A stretch of DNA of 64,000 nt from JABWBP01 sp964522165 (GCA_964522165.1 CAZFVV010000014.1:1-64000), one strand, 5' to 3'. Shown: positions 51,233 to 60,247, counted from the stretch's first letter. Program-made: numbers and translations. The notes: generated by a model not told the origin, from the sequence alone.

Positions 51233-53299
51233 ATGCCCACATACACCACCGCCTGCCCCCGCAACTGCTACAGCACCTGTACCATGAAAGTGCAGGTGGA
51301 AAACGGGCGTTTGCGCCGCATCGAGGCGCATCCCGGCAACCGCGCCACTCCCGAGGGCCCCTGCCTGAAGGGATTAAGCTACGTGGAGAGGGTTCACTCG
51401 CCCGACCGCATTCTCCATCCGCTAAAGCGGATACCCGGATCATCGAAGCTTGAGCGTATCTCCTGGGAAGAGGCGCTGGGGATCATCGTCGAAAAACTGC
51501 GCTATTTCAAATCCGCGTACGGCCCGCAAAGCGTGCTCTACTACTCCGCCAGCGGCACCAAGGGGCTGCTGAACGGCGTGGCAACTAATTTCTGGCGGCT
51601 CTTCGGCGGCTACACCGCCACCTACGGGGACCTGTGCTGGCCGGCCGGGCTGGAAGCCACCCGCCTCACCCTGGGCGCGAACAAGCACAACGCGCCCTGG
51701 GACATCGCCAACGCCAAACTGATCATCCAGTGGGGGAGGAACGCCGCGGAGACTAATATTCACCAGATGCTCTACATCAATCAAGCCCTGGAAAGCAGGG
51801 GAAAATTGATCGTGATCGATCCCCGCCGCACCCAGACCGCGGAGCGCGCGGAGCTGCTGATCCAACCCCGCCCGGGCAGCGACGGGGCGCTGGCCCTGGC
51901 CGCAGCCAACCTGCTGATCGAAAACGATGCCCTTGACCACGCCTTCATCGAGCGCCATGTGCTCGGTTTCCCGGAATTCAAAGCGCGGGCGCGGGAGTTC
52001 ACCCCGGAGAAAGCCGCGCGGATCACCGACGTGCCGGAAAAATACATCCATCGCCTGGCGGAATACTTAGGCGCCCTCAAGCCGGCGACTATCAACGCGG
52101 GGTACGGCATGCAGCGCTACACCAACAGCGGCCAGGCCATGCGCGCCATCATCGCCCTGCTGGCGCTGACCGGGAACATCGGCAAACCCGGAGCGGGGTG
52201 GATTTTCGCCAATTTGCAGAGCAGTATTTTCGACGCGGTGCACGATCCCATCGCCTTTTATCCCCCGGAAAAGCCCGACGGCGTCGCACGGGTGTCCATC
52301 TCCGTCAGCAAATTGGGGCAGGACATGCTCGCCGCCGCCAATCCGCCTTTGAAAATGATCTGGGTGGAGCGCGGCAACCCGGTCACCCAGAACCCGGAAA
52401 CCCCCACGGTGCTGAAGGCCTTGCGGGTTCTGGAGTTCCGGGTGGTGGTGGAGCAGTTCATGACCGACACCGCCCGGGAGGCGGACCTCATCCTCCCCGC
52501 CAAAACCATGTTCGAACAGTCCGACGTGATCGGGGCCTACTGGCATCCTTACGTCCAACTGAAGCAAAAAGTACTGGAACCGCCCGGCGAGGTGAAACCG
52601 GAATCGGAGATTTACTACCTGTTAGCGCAGCGGTTGGGATTTTCCGGGGCGGAAATCGCCGCGGCAAATATTCCTGCGCCCACCGACGAAGCCGTGGAAG
52701 CGTTCCTGCGCCAAAAATTAGCCCCCTTCCCGGAACTCACCCTGGAAAAACTGCGCGAGGAGCCGCTGATTGCGCCGGGGCATCAGGAGATCGCTTTTTC
52801 CGATTTGGTGTTCCCCACTCCCTCGGGCAAAATTGAGCTCTATTCGCAGGAAGCGGCGCAGCGTTGGGGCGTGGATCCCCTGCCGGACTATTTCGAGCCG
52901 CAGGAGTCGTTGCGCCGGGAATCGCCGCAATCGCAGAAATATCCGCTCTATTTTATGACTCCCAACACCAAAAACCGCATCCACTCCCAGTTCAATAATT
53001 TGCAGATGATCCGCCAGGTCAGCCCCGCGCCCTTCATTGCCATCCACCCGGGGGACGCCCGCTTGCGCAACATCGCCGATGGGGAGACGGTGCGCATCTT
53101 CAACGACCGCGGGGAGCTGCGCCTGCCGGCGCGGCTGGATTTCGGCCTCAAACCCGGCTGCGTGGCAGTGACCAACGGCTGGTGGATCGCTGAAGGAGGC
53201 GCGGTGAATTTCCTCTCCTATGGCCGGGAAACCGACCTGGGCTACGGGGCGGCATTTCATGATAATTTAGTGGAAGTGGAGAAAGAGCGCGCAGAGTGA
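51233..53299 (+). CDS. molybdopterin oxidoreductase, catalytic subunit (DMSO reductase family)
   Basis: This 688-residue protein has an N-terminal 4Fe-4S motif Cys8-x3-Cys12-x3-Cys16 ... Cys44 (TACPRNCYSTC, GPCLKG), the molybdopterin-binding core (LIIQWGRNAAETN, IVIDPRRTQTAERAE, RPGSDGALALAAANLL) and a C-terminal barrel domain (GETVRIFNDRGELRLPARLD). The Cys in YGDLCWPAG is a candidate Mo ligand, not proven. No twin-Arg signal precedes the first cluster, so the enzyme is probably cytoplasmic. The next gene encodes its FeS electron-transfer and membrane-anchor partner. The substrate (S- or N-oxide, thiosulfate, selenate, formate) cannot be told. Confidence 0.9.
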   Translation: MPTYTTACPRNCYSTCTMKVQVENGRLRRIEAHPGNRATPEGPCLKGLSYVERVHSPDRILHPLKRIPGSSKLERISWEEALGIIVEKLRYFKSAYGPQSVLYYSASGTKGLLNGVATNFWRLFGGYTATYGDLCWPAGLEATRLTLGANKHNAPWDIANAKLIIQWGRNAAETNIHQMLYINQALESRGKLIVIDPRRTQTAERAELLIQPRPGSDGALALAAANLLIENDALDHAFIERHVLGFPEFKARAREFTPEKAARITDVPEKYIHRLAEYLGALKPATINAGYGMQRYTNSGQAMRAIIALLALTGNIGKPGAGWIFANLQSSIFDAVHDPIAFYPPEKPDGVARVSISVSKLGQDMLAAANPPLKMIWVERGNPVTQNPETPTVLKALRVLEFRVVVEQFMTDTAREADLILPAKTMFEQSDVIGAYWHPYVQLKQKVLEPPGEVKPESEIYYLLAQRLGFSGAEIAAANIPAPTDEAVEAFLRQKLAPFPELTLEKLREEPLIAPGHQEIAFSDLVFPTPSGKIELYSQEAAQRWGVDPLPDYFEPQESLRRESPQSQKYPLYFMTPNTKNRIHSQFNNLQMIRQVSPAPFIAIHPGDARLRNIADGETVRIFNDRGELRLPARLDFGLKPGCVAVTNGWWIAEGGAVNFLSYGRETDLGYGAAFHDNLVEVEKERAE

Positions 53300-53300
53300 G

Positions 53301-53405
53301 AACCCACCCCCGGCCCCTCCCAGGAGGAGAGTTCTCCCAGTTGACGCCGGATAGACCGCGCAAGAACATCCGAAATTCCCCCCCTGGGAGGGGTTAGGGG
53401 TGGGT
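53301..53405. repeat. 100-bp inverted repeat element with ACCCACCCC / GGGGTGGGT arms
   Basis: AACCCACCCCCGGCCCCTCC with CAGGAGG at 53301-53326 is mirrored by CCCTGGGAGGGGTTAGGGGT with GGGT at about 53382-53405. The inside is about 50 bp. It lies between the oxidoreductase and its partner gene, so it may be a folded spacer or attenuator. Such words are common intergenic elements. Confidence 0.6.
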
Positions 53406-53444
53406 CAATAATCAACAAACGTTTATTTGAGCCGGAACCTGAGC

Positions 53445-54839
53445 ATGCAACACAGCTTTATCTTCGATTTGAACAAATGCACCGGCTGCCAGGCTTGCCA
53501 GGTTGCCTGCCTCATCGAGAACGAATTGGCGCCGCAGCGCCCCTGGCGGGAGATTCACACCTTCAATGAGGCGCGCTATCCCGCCATCCTGCTGTTTCAC
53601 CTCTCCCTGGCCTGCAACCACTGCCTGGATGCGCCCTGCATGAAATACTGCCCGGCGCTGGCCTATTCCAGGGACCCCGCCACCGGGGCGGTGATCATCG
53701 CGCAGGACGCCTGCATCGGCTGCAAGTATTGCTCCTGGGTGTGCCCCTACGATGCCCCGAAGTTCAATCCCGCCGCGGGGGTGATGGAGAAGTGCACCTT
53801 CTGCAACCATCGCCTGCAAGAGGGGCTGGAGCCGGCCTGCGTGGCGCTCTGCCCAACCGGGGCGCTGCAAATCGGCGAATACGCGGAGAACGGGAATACC
53901 GGCTCCATCCCCGGCTTCCCGGAGACCGGCATTCGCCCGGCGATCCGTTTCATTCCCCTGCGGGAGGGAACCCGGGCGCCGGAATACAGCGCTTCGCCCG
54001 CGGGAGAAGTGATGGCGAGCCTGCGCGACCGTTCCGGGAATTCCCCGCCCTCGCCGAGGGCGCCTGCGACGAAAATCGGCCTGAAATCCGAGTGGACCCT
54101 GGCTGCGTTTACCCTGATCGCCGCGGCGCTGGCGGGGATGGCCGGTGCAAAGCTGCTCTCCGGCGTTGCGGTGAATCCCTGGGCGTTTTTGGCCGCCGGC
54201 GCCGCCGGGATGGGATTGAGCACAATTCACCTGGGCAGGAAACTCCGTGCCTGGCGGGCTATTTTGAACTGGCGCAACTCCTGGCTAAGCCGGGAGATCA
54301 TTTTTTTCTCCGTTTTCATGGGACTGGCGGCGCTGTACCTGCTGGCGTGGCCGGGCAGCAAACTCATCGGCGGGATGGCGGCGCTGGCGGGGTTTGCAGC
54401 GCTGTTTTCGATTGATAAGGTGTACCGGGCAATCCCCCAACCCGGCCCGGCGCCCTCCTGGCACAGCGCCGGCGTTCTGCTCACCGGCCTCTACCTGGCG
54501 GGGCTTTTTCCCGGGAACGGGCTGCTCTTCGGCCTGGCGGGATTGATAAAATTGGGGCTGTACGCCCACCGGAAAATACGCTTTCAAAAGCAGGGCCGCC
54601 CCGCCCGGCCATTGCTAAGCCTGCTGCGGGTGGGATTGGGGTTTGCATTGCCGGGGTTAGTGGGGTTGGAAATTCCGACCGGCGCGTTCGGCTATGCCGC
54701 GGCCGGGGTAATGGTTGGGGAAATCATCGACCGCTGCGAATACTACCTGGAGTTGGAGGTAGTAACCCCGCGGCGGCAGATGGGAACGGAGTTAGAAAAA
54801 CAGTTGGAGGCGATGGTGCGAGCAGGGGAAGTTGTCTAA
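53445..54839 (+). CDS. fused 4Fe-4S ferredoxin and DmsC-like membrane anchor
   Basis: This 464-residue protein joins two DMSO-reductase subunits. The N-terminal DmsB-like part (1-170) has four cluster motifs: CTGCQACQVAC, CNHCLDAPCMKYCP, CIGCKYCSWVCP, and CTFCNHRLQEG with ACVALCP. A linker (about 180-205) leads to eight or so hydrophobic segments (about 210-440) like DmsC/NrfD-type quinol-linked anchors. TTG 53427 would also be in frame; ATG 53445 gives the standard start. It should carry electrons from quinol to the catalytic subunit encoded upstream. Confidence 0.88.
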   Translation: MQHSFIFDLNKCTGCQACQVACLIENELAPQRPWREIHTFNEARYPAILLFHLSLACNHCLDAPCMKYCPALAYSRDPATGAVIIAQDACIGCKYCSWVCPYDAPKFNPAAGVMEKCTFCNHRLQEGLEPACVALCPTGALQIGEYAENGNTGSIPGFPETGIRPAIRFIPLREGTRAPEYSASPAGEVMASLRDRSGNSPPSPRAPATKIGLKSEWTLAAFTLIAAALAGMAGAKLLSGVAVNPWAFLAAGAAGMGLSTIHLGRKLRAWRAILNWRNSWLSREIIFFSVFMGLAALYLLAWPGSKLIGGMAALAGFAALFSIDKVYRAIPQPGPAPSWHSAGVLLTGLYLAGLFPGNGLLFGLAGLIKLGLYAHRKIRFQKQGRPARPLLSLLRVGLGFALPGLVGLEIPTGAFGYAAAGVMVGEIIDRCEYYLELEVVTPRRQMGTELEKQLEAMVRAGEVV

Positions 54840-54905
54840 GAGAAGCGAAATACGCAATTTTCCCTCGCCGCTTTTACGCTAAATGTTTGAACCGAATATC
54901 CGATA

Positions 54906-54934
54906 TTGACAAAGCGCTGAAAGCGGGTTACATT
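54906..54934 (+). promoter_or_regulatory. good sigma-70-like promoter
   Basis: TTGACA (perfect), a 17-bp spacer and TACATT. It lies about 82 bp before the lipoprotein start at 55016. Confidence 0.65.
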
Positions 54935-55015
54935 GCTTTTGGTTCATTTTATAAGACAAGAACAGAACGATGCAAATTCGATAGCACGATCTCCGTTAAT
55001 CAGGAAAATCCTTTT

Positions 55016-55531
55016 ATGCGATTTTTTTTCCGGAGCTTGCCATTTATCATCGGGCTACTGGCAGCGCTGGCCTGCAACAACCCGTTTGCTCCCGGTGAGG
55101 CGGAAAACGGCGAAGGGGACGCGCCCCTGACCGACCAGGACACCCCCGATAAAGTGCTGCAAAATTTTCAGTATGCCTATACCTTTAAAGATTCGCTGGT
55201 GTACAGCGAACTGCTGGATTCCGCCTTTATCTTCATCAGCGAAAATTTTAACGTCACCCCGCCCGAGCCGATTGTCTGGGGCAGGGACCAGGAATTGAAA
55301 ACCACCGGGAGAATGTTTCGTTTTTTCAATACCCTGGACTTGACCTGGGGCAACCGCCCCCTTCCCGATCCTTCTCCTGCCTCCACCGACACTTCCTATA
55401 CCATCACCTTTACATTAACCCTCGACGGGGGAAGCAACATTCCCGCCCTGATCGGGGTGGTGATCTTCGATTTCGTCAAACGGGATGGAAAATGGCGGAT
55501 TTCCCGCTGGAAGGATGAAATACCGGGATGA
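55016..55531 (+). CDS. lipoprotein of unknown function
   Basis: This 171-residue protein has a signal peptide ending in LALAC (Cys20). The frame extends upstream to 54887 but the signal peptide and a promoter at 54906 fix the start at 55016. The mature part is acidic, with VLQNFQYAYTFKDSLVYSELL and FDFVKRDGKWRISRWKDE, a pattern typical of small NTF2-like lipoproteins. The function is unknown. It is followed by a 17-bp perfect inverted repeat. Confidence 0.8.
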   Translation: MRFFFRSLPFIIGLLAALACNNPFAPGEAENGEGDAPLTDQDTPDKVLQNFQYAYTFKDSLVYSELLDSAFIFISENFNVTPPEPIVWGRDQELKTTGRMFRFFNTLDLTWGNRPLPDPSPASTDTSYTITFTLTLDGGSNIPALIGVVIFDFVKRDGKWRISRWKDEIPG

Positions 55532-55542
55532 AGAGTGTTTGA

Positions 55543-55598
55543 GTGTTATGGTGTTTTAGTGCGCTGGTTAGCGATCAGGTTCTAAAACACCATAACAC
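55543..55598. repeat. 17-bp perfect inverted repeat
   Basis: GTGTTATGGTGTTTTAG (55543-55559) and CTAAAACACCATAACAC (55582-55598) are exact reverse complements around a 22-nt loop. Continuing repeats (GCGCACTATAACACTGGAAC, then ACCATATCAC) extend to 55630. It lies just after a stop codon and could act as a terminator, though no T run follows. It shares the ACACCAT word with 17476-17512. Confidence 0.75.
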
Positions 55599-55743
55599 CT
55601 GCGCACTATAACACTGGAACACCATATCACTGTTATTCCCCATCCGATTAATTTTTTTAACCCGCAAATTATTTCGCCAAATTTACTATATTTCTTTATA
55701 TTTGGTTTTTTGGGAAACGAAATAACCGGGAAGAGAACGGGCT

Positions 55744-56475
55744 ATGAAACGATTGACGGTATCGATTGATGAAGTGGCTTCCCTCCGTTACGCGCTGCAG
55801 GATAGCGATTTCGATCCGGTGCAATATGCCCTGCTGTGCGAAGTCGCCGGCGTACGGGGCATCAGCCTGACCCTGGCCGACACCCAGAAAGGCATCCAGG
55901 AGCGCGACGCCCAACTGCTCAAAAAACTGCACAAAACCTTCTTGAATGTGCGCATTCCGCCGGACCCCCAATCCGTAAAAATGGCGCTTTCCATCAACCC
56001 GGATATGGTCACCTTTGTGGAGGTGGGCAAGCTGGAGCCGCTGAAGGTTATGCCCCTTTCCGCTAACGCCATCGATGATGAGCTTCCCGGCATTCTGCCG
56101 GATTTTCACGCCAATAACATCTCCGTGGCAGTATTGTGTTACCCGGAGATCAACCTCATCAAGCAATTGAACCGCATTCAGTTGGATTACGTGGATTTCG
56201 ATTGCAGCGAAATTACCAATGCTGCGGATTCGAATGAAGAACTGGTCGAGTTCGACAAGCTCAGCTCCGCCGCCCTGGCCGCGGTCAAATTAGGCATGGG
56301 GGTGAACTGTTTCGGCGGGATCGATTACAGTTACCTGCCGGACCTGGCCGCCATTCCCCGCTTAGAGGATATCTGCATGGGCTTGAGCCTGCTCAAACGG
56401 GCGCTGCTGGTGGGGATCGACCGGGCGGCGCAGGAAGCATTGCAGCAAATCCTGTTCTACCAGCGCAACTCCTGA
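55744..56475 (+). CDS. PdxJ-fold protein lacking PdxJ catalytic residues
   Basis: This 243-residue protein follows the pattern of pyridoxine 5-phosphate synthase (PdxJ) through its whole length: SIDEVASLRYALQDSDFDPV, RGISLTLADTQKGI, RDAQLL, VNCFGGIDYSYLPDLAAIPR and a helical end. PdxJ has NIDHIATLR, TVHLREDRRH, NLEM and NAGHGL with catalytic or phosphate-binding His, Arg, Glu and His; here these are SIDEVASLR, SLTLADTQKG, NVRI and NCFGG. All those key residues are changed, so PdxJ activity is unlikely. It may bind a ligand or act as a scaffold. It is followed 202 bp later by an unknown gene on the same strand. Confidence 0.75.
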   Translation: MKRLTVSIDEVASLRYALQDSDFDPVQYALLCEVAGVRGISLTLADTQKGIQERDAQLLKKLHKTFLNVRIPPDPQSVKMALSINPDMVTFVEVGKLEPLKVMPLSANAIDDELPGILPDFHANNISVAVLCYPEINLIKQLNRIQLDYVDFDCSEITNAADSNEELVEFDKLSSAALAAVKLGMGVNCFGGIDYSYLPDLAAIPRLEDICMGLSLLKRALLVGIDRAAQEALQQILFYQRNS

Positions 56476-56677
56476 CGCGGCGCTTCAGCAGATGCCGGAC
56501 AATCGAAAACCGTGCATCGTGTTCCAGGCGCCACGCTCAACGGCAACTTTTTTAAAATCGAACTGAAGCTTGCTCCGTTCTTCGCCGATTCTTATTGGGG
56601 AATTTCCCCGTGCGGCGATAAAGGGGAGGTAAGTTATTATTGTTTAACGAATTCATTTATATCGACGGAGTTTTGGC

Positions 56678-57985
56678 ATGTTAGACCAGATCATCGAGAA
56701 TATCATTCAAAAGATACGCAAGGAAGTGGTGCAGCCGGGAATGGAGCGCATCCCCCTGGCGTACATTTTTACCCGCAATATTCCCGCTTCCATCAAACAC
56801 TTTTTCGACCAGGAAGTGGAATTGTGGATCCGGGAAGAAGCGGAAAAGTTCAGCGCCAGCGAACGCTTCGATTACCAGACCCCGGAAGTGCAGGTGCTGA
56901 TCGACAAAATCTTCGACGTCTTGAAACAGACCGCCACCTTCCATATCAACCAGTTCAACCGCCTCCTGGAACGGGCCATCAAGCTGGAGGCCAATTACCT
57001 CATCCGCCCCCACCAAACGCTTACCCAGTTCCTCTTCAAAGACAACTTCGTGGTTAGCACCATCGAAGTGTACGACATGCTGAAGTATTTTGACAAATTC
57101 CAGTATTATAAAGACGCTCTCACGGATTATTTCAATTTGAAATATCTCCGCCAGATTTCCCAATCCCAATTCGAAGAACTGATTAGCGGGATCGACCGGC
57201 AGGTCTATGCCAAAAGCCCGGTAGAAACGGTGCTGCAAACGGTAAAGACCATCAACAATTTTGTGAACGAAGGCCGCCCCGCGCCTACCGACACCCTGGA
57301 TATCAAGATGCTGCTGGTGATCCTGAAAGACCGGAATCTGGATGGTTTTGCCGCGTTGATCGAACGCCAGGGACAGGAAGGAAGCAAGGATATTTCAATT
57401 GCCGACCTGGAGCAAATCCTGCGCACCGGCAAAACCCTGCGGCAACTGCGCAAGGCCCGCGCGGAAGAGAAAGTAACGGTCGAGGAAATCGCCGACATCG
57501 AGAAAGAAAAACCGAAAGTGGAGGTGGAGTCTATCTCCGTCTCCGAAGAGGTGCAAATCCCCGCGGAAGTGGAGCCGGAAGCGGAGGAAGAAGAGTACGA
57601 AGAGGAAGAAGAGCAACCGGCAGCGGCGGCCACGGCGGAAACGATTGCCGCGCGGGCTTCCGCGGCAGAGCAGTTGGCGGACCTGGTGGGACAGAAAATG
57701 CGCGGAGACCACCTGGAAGATATCACCCGGCTGATCTCTCCCAGACAGCGCAAGAAATTCATCAAGAAGATTTTCAGCAAGAAAGAAAAGAAATTCCTGG
57801 AGTTCCTCAGTTTAATGAACAACACCCCTAACTGGAAGCACGCTTCCAACCTGATCGACAGCTATTTTTTTCAGCAGGGGATCAATCCCTACTCCAAAGA
57901 AGCCCTGGAATTCAGCGACCTGGTCTATAACCGTTATTTCCCGAAAGACATTGCCGTGAACAAGGGCCAGGAGTTTAAGTATTAA
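56678..57985 (+). CDS. unknown protein with acidic linker and C-terminal domain shared with 8591-8908
   Basis: This 435-residue soluble protein has a helical N-terminal part (1-255) with no known motif, a basic helix, a highly acidic linker (residues of about 295-325; runs of Glu and Pro/Ala) and a C-terminal domain of about 75 residues (about 350-425) that aligns with the small protein at 8591-8908 (ISPRQRKKFIKKIF, NW, INPYSKEALEFSDLVYNRYF). A possible start at 56678 follows ACGGAG. I do not recognise a function. The layout suggests a scaffold or adaptor that uses a shared interaction domain. Confidence 0.8.
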   Translation: MLDQIIENIIQKIRKEVVQPGMERIPLAYIFTRNIPASIKHFFDQEVELWIREEAEKFSASERFDYQTPEVQVLIDKIFDVLKQTATFHINQFNRLLERAIKLEANYLIRPHQTLTQFLFKDNFVVSTIEVYDMLKYFDKFQYYKDALTDYFNLKYLRQISQSQFEELISGIDRQVYAKSPVETVLQTVKTINNFVNEGRPAPTDTLDIKMLLVILKDRNLDGFAALIERQGQEGSKDISIADLEQILRTGKTLRQLRKARAEEKVTVEEIADIEKEKPKVEVESISVSEEVQIPAEVEPEAEEEEYEEEEEQPAAAATAETIAARASAAEQLADLVGQKMRGDHLEDITRLISPRQRKKFIKKIFSKKEKKFLEFLSLMNNTPNWKHASNLIDSYFFQQGINPYSKEALEFSDLVYNRYFPKDIAVNKGQEFKY

Positions 57986-58023
57986 AGCCCGTCGAGTTGA
58001 ATAGCGAAATATTCCGGTGCTTT

Positions 58024-58134
58024 GATGTTCGAGGGGGTTTGGTAACTCGAGAATCCGGGCGCTCTAATGCCCGACCACTTGCCGCCGCCGCTGTTCCTTC
58101 TAAAAATGCCATAACGTCGGCACACTCGAACATC
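58024..58134. repeat. GATGTTCGAG inverted repeat
   Basis: GATGTTCGAG (58024-58033) and CTCGAACATC (58125-58134) are perfect inverted copies 91 bp apart; the spacer contains other short GTTCGAG-like words. They lie in the leader of the permease gene. Confidence 0.55.
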
Positions 58135-58156
58135 CATAAATTACGCCTGACACCCG

Positions 58157-60247
58157 ATGCCAATCCTGGAAAAATCCAAACAGCTTAAAAAAGAACTGGG
58201 CCTTTTCAACATTTACATGATTGCGACCGGCGCCACCGTTGCTTCGGGATTCTTTTTGCTGCCGGGGCTGGCGGCATTCCAGGCGGGATCGGGCATGATC
58301 GTGAGCTATCTTATCGCGGCAATTCCCATAATCCCGGCCCTGTTCAGTAAAGTAGAGCTTGCCACCGCCATGCCGCGCGCCGGGGGAATCTATTACTTTC
58401 TGGATCGCAGCCTGGGACCGCTGCTGGGAACCATCGGCGGATTGGGAGCGTGGCTGGGGTTTGTCTTCAAAACCTCCTTTGCCCTGATCGGCATGGGCGC
58501 TTATGTAAACCTTTTCTTGCCCCAAATCCCGATTGTGCCCATTGCCTGCGGATTTGCAGTTCTTTTCGGAATCATCAATATGTTCGGAGCCAAGACGAGC
58601 GGTTTTTTCCAAAGTATTATGGTCATCGGTCTCCTGATTTTGCTGGGCGGGTTCATCGGAAATGGCCTTTACCAGACCAATTTCCGGCATTTCGAGGGAG
58701 TATTCGGGCGCGGTTTTGAAAATATCCTGGCCACTGCCGGCACGGTGTATGTGAGTTATGTGGGGTTGACGAAAATTTTCGGAATTACCGAAGAGATCAA
58801 ACAACCGGAGAAAAGCATTCCCCGGGGCATCTTTTTAGCGTTTGTCACGGCGGTGGTGGTGTATGGATTTGGAACCGTGGCCATGGTCGGGGTGATGTCC
58901 GCCGAAAAATTGTCCGGCGATTTAACCCCGGTCGCCTCCAGCGCCCGGGTAATCGCCGGCCCGCTGGGAGCACTGCTGGTCTCTATTGCGGCAATTTTAG
59001 CGTTTTTCTCCGCTGCGAACGCCGGAATATTGAGTTCTTCCCGATATCCCCTGGCCATGAGCCGCGATTACCTGCTCCCGGGTTTTTTTGGAAAATTAAG
59101 CCGTTTTCAAACCCCCGCCAACGCCATTCTCAGCACCGTCGGGTTGGTATTGGGCTGCTTGATTCTCTTCGACCCGCTAAAAATTGCCAAACTGGCCAGT
59201 ACTTTTCTGCTCCTGTTATTCGCTTTGAATTGCCTTGCCGTTATCGTGATGCGGGAAAGCCGGATTCCCTCCTATGACCCCGGCTACCGCTCCCCCCTGT
59301 ATCCCTGGATGCAAATATCCGGCGTCATCTTTCCCCTGGTGCTGATTACCGAGATGGGCTGGCACCCGATATTGTTCAGCATCGGCTTGATTGTGCTGGG
59401 TCTTTTCTGGTATTTTTATTATGCCCGGCAACGAGTGGTGCGCGACGGGGCCATCTATCATATATTTGCCCGCTGGGGAGAGCGCCGCTACGAGGGATTG
59501 GACCGGGAATTGCGCAGCATTTTGAAGGAGAAGGGCCTGCGAGACCGGGATCCGTTCGATATGGTGATCGCCGGAGCCAGCGTGATCGATCTGGGCGAGC
59601 CGGTTACCTTCGGAGAGGTGGTGGGCAAGGCCGCGGCGCGGTTCGAACACCGCTTTCCCGGCAGGGGGGAAACTTTGATGGAAGGTTTTATGCAAGGCAC
59701 CCGGGTGGGCGCCACCCCGGTCTCCCGGGGAGTGGCGCTTCCGCACATGCGCCTGCCCGGCATCGAAAGCCCGGGAATGGTGATTGTGCGTTGTCGGGTA
59801 GGGGTGCCCATTGAGGTGGATGAGGATTTCCTGGGGAAAGACGCTTCCCCCACCCCGGTACACGCCTTTTTCTTCCTGGTCAGCCCGGATGAGGACCCCG
59901 GCCAACACCTGCGCATTCTGGCGCAAATCGCCGGGCACGCGGACTACGAGACCTTCTTAAAACGCTGGCTTTCAGCTCGAAATGAACAAGACCTGAAGGA
60001 AATTCTCTTGCGCGATGACCGGTTTATCTCCCTGGTGCTGCATCCGGATTCCCGGGCCGCCTCCATGATCGGTTACGCCATTCGCGACCTTACTTTGCCG
60101 GAAGGCAGCCTGATCGCCCTCATCCATCGCAGCGGGGAAATTGTTGTACCCCGCGGACGCACGGTTTTAAAGGAAGGCGACCGCCTGACCATCATCGGAG
60201 ATCCCCGGGGCATCCGCGAAATTTATGAGAAATACAGCGAAAAGTGA
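58157..60247 (+). CDS. amino-acid permease fused to PTS EIIA-like and TrkA-C domains
   Basis: This 696-residue protein has three parts. Residues 1-425 form an APC-superfamily permease (about 12 TMs; TGATVASGFFLLPGLAAF, ANAGILSSSRYPLAMSRD). Residues of about 470-620 look like a PTS EIIA-Ntr domain with the candidate phospho-His530 in RGVALPHMRLPG. Residues of about 622-692 match the RCK/TrkA-C ligand-binding domain (IRDLTLPEGSLIALIHRSGE, then LKEGDRLTIIGD). The combination suggests uptake regulated by phosphorylation and a small ligand. The substrate could be an amino acid or a K+-linked ion; this cannot be settled from sequence. Confidence 0.85.
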   Translation: MPILEKSKQLKKELGLFNIYMIATGATVASGFFLLPGLAAFQAGSGMIVSYLIAAIPIIPALFSKVELATAMPRAGGIYYFLDRSLGPLLGTIGGLGAWLGFVFKTSFALIGMGAYVNLFLPQIPIVPIACGFAVLFGIINMFGAKTSGFFQSIMVIGLLILLGGFIGNGLYQTNFRHFEGVFGRGFENILATAGTVYVSYVGLTKIFGITEEIKQPEKSIPRGIFLAFVTAVVVYGFGTVAMVGVMSAEKLSGDLTPVASSARVIAGPLGALLVSIAAILAFFSAANAGILSSSRYPLAMSRDYLLPGFFGKLSRFQTPANAILSTVGLVLGCLILFDPLKIAKLASTFLLLLFALNCLAVIVMRESRIPSYDPGYRSPLYPWMQISGVIFPLVLITEMGWHPILFSIGLIVLGLFWYFYYARQRVVRDGAIYHIFARWGERRYEGLDRELRSILKEKGLRDRDPFDMVIAGASVIDLGEPVTFGEVVGKAAARFEHRFPGRGETLMEGFMQGTRVGATPVSRGVALPHMRLPGIESPGMVIVRCRVGVPIEVDEDFLGKDASPTPVHAFFFLVSPDEDPGQHLRILAQIAGHADYETFLKRWLSARNEQDLKEILLRDDRFISLVLHPDSRAASMIGYAIRDLTLPEGSLIALIHRSGEIVVPRGRTVLKEGDRLTIIGDPRGIREIYEKYSEK

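Noticed and set aside
53412..54230. 272-codon minus-strand frame opposite the ferredoxin fusion gene
   Set aside because: The plus strand has four conserved cysteine clusters and hydrophobic helices.
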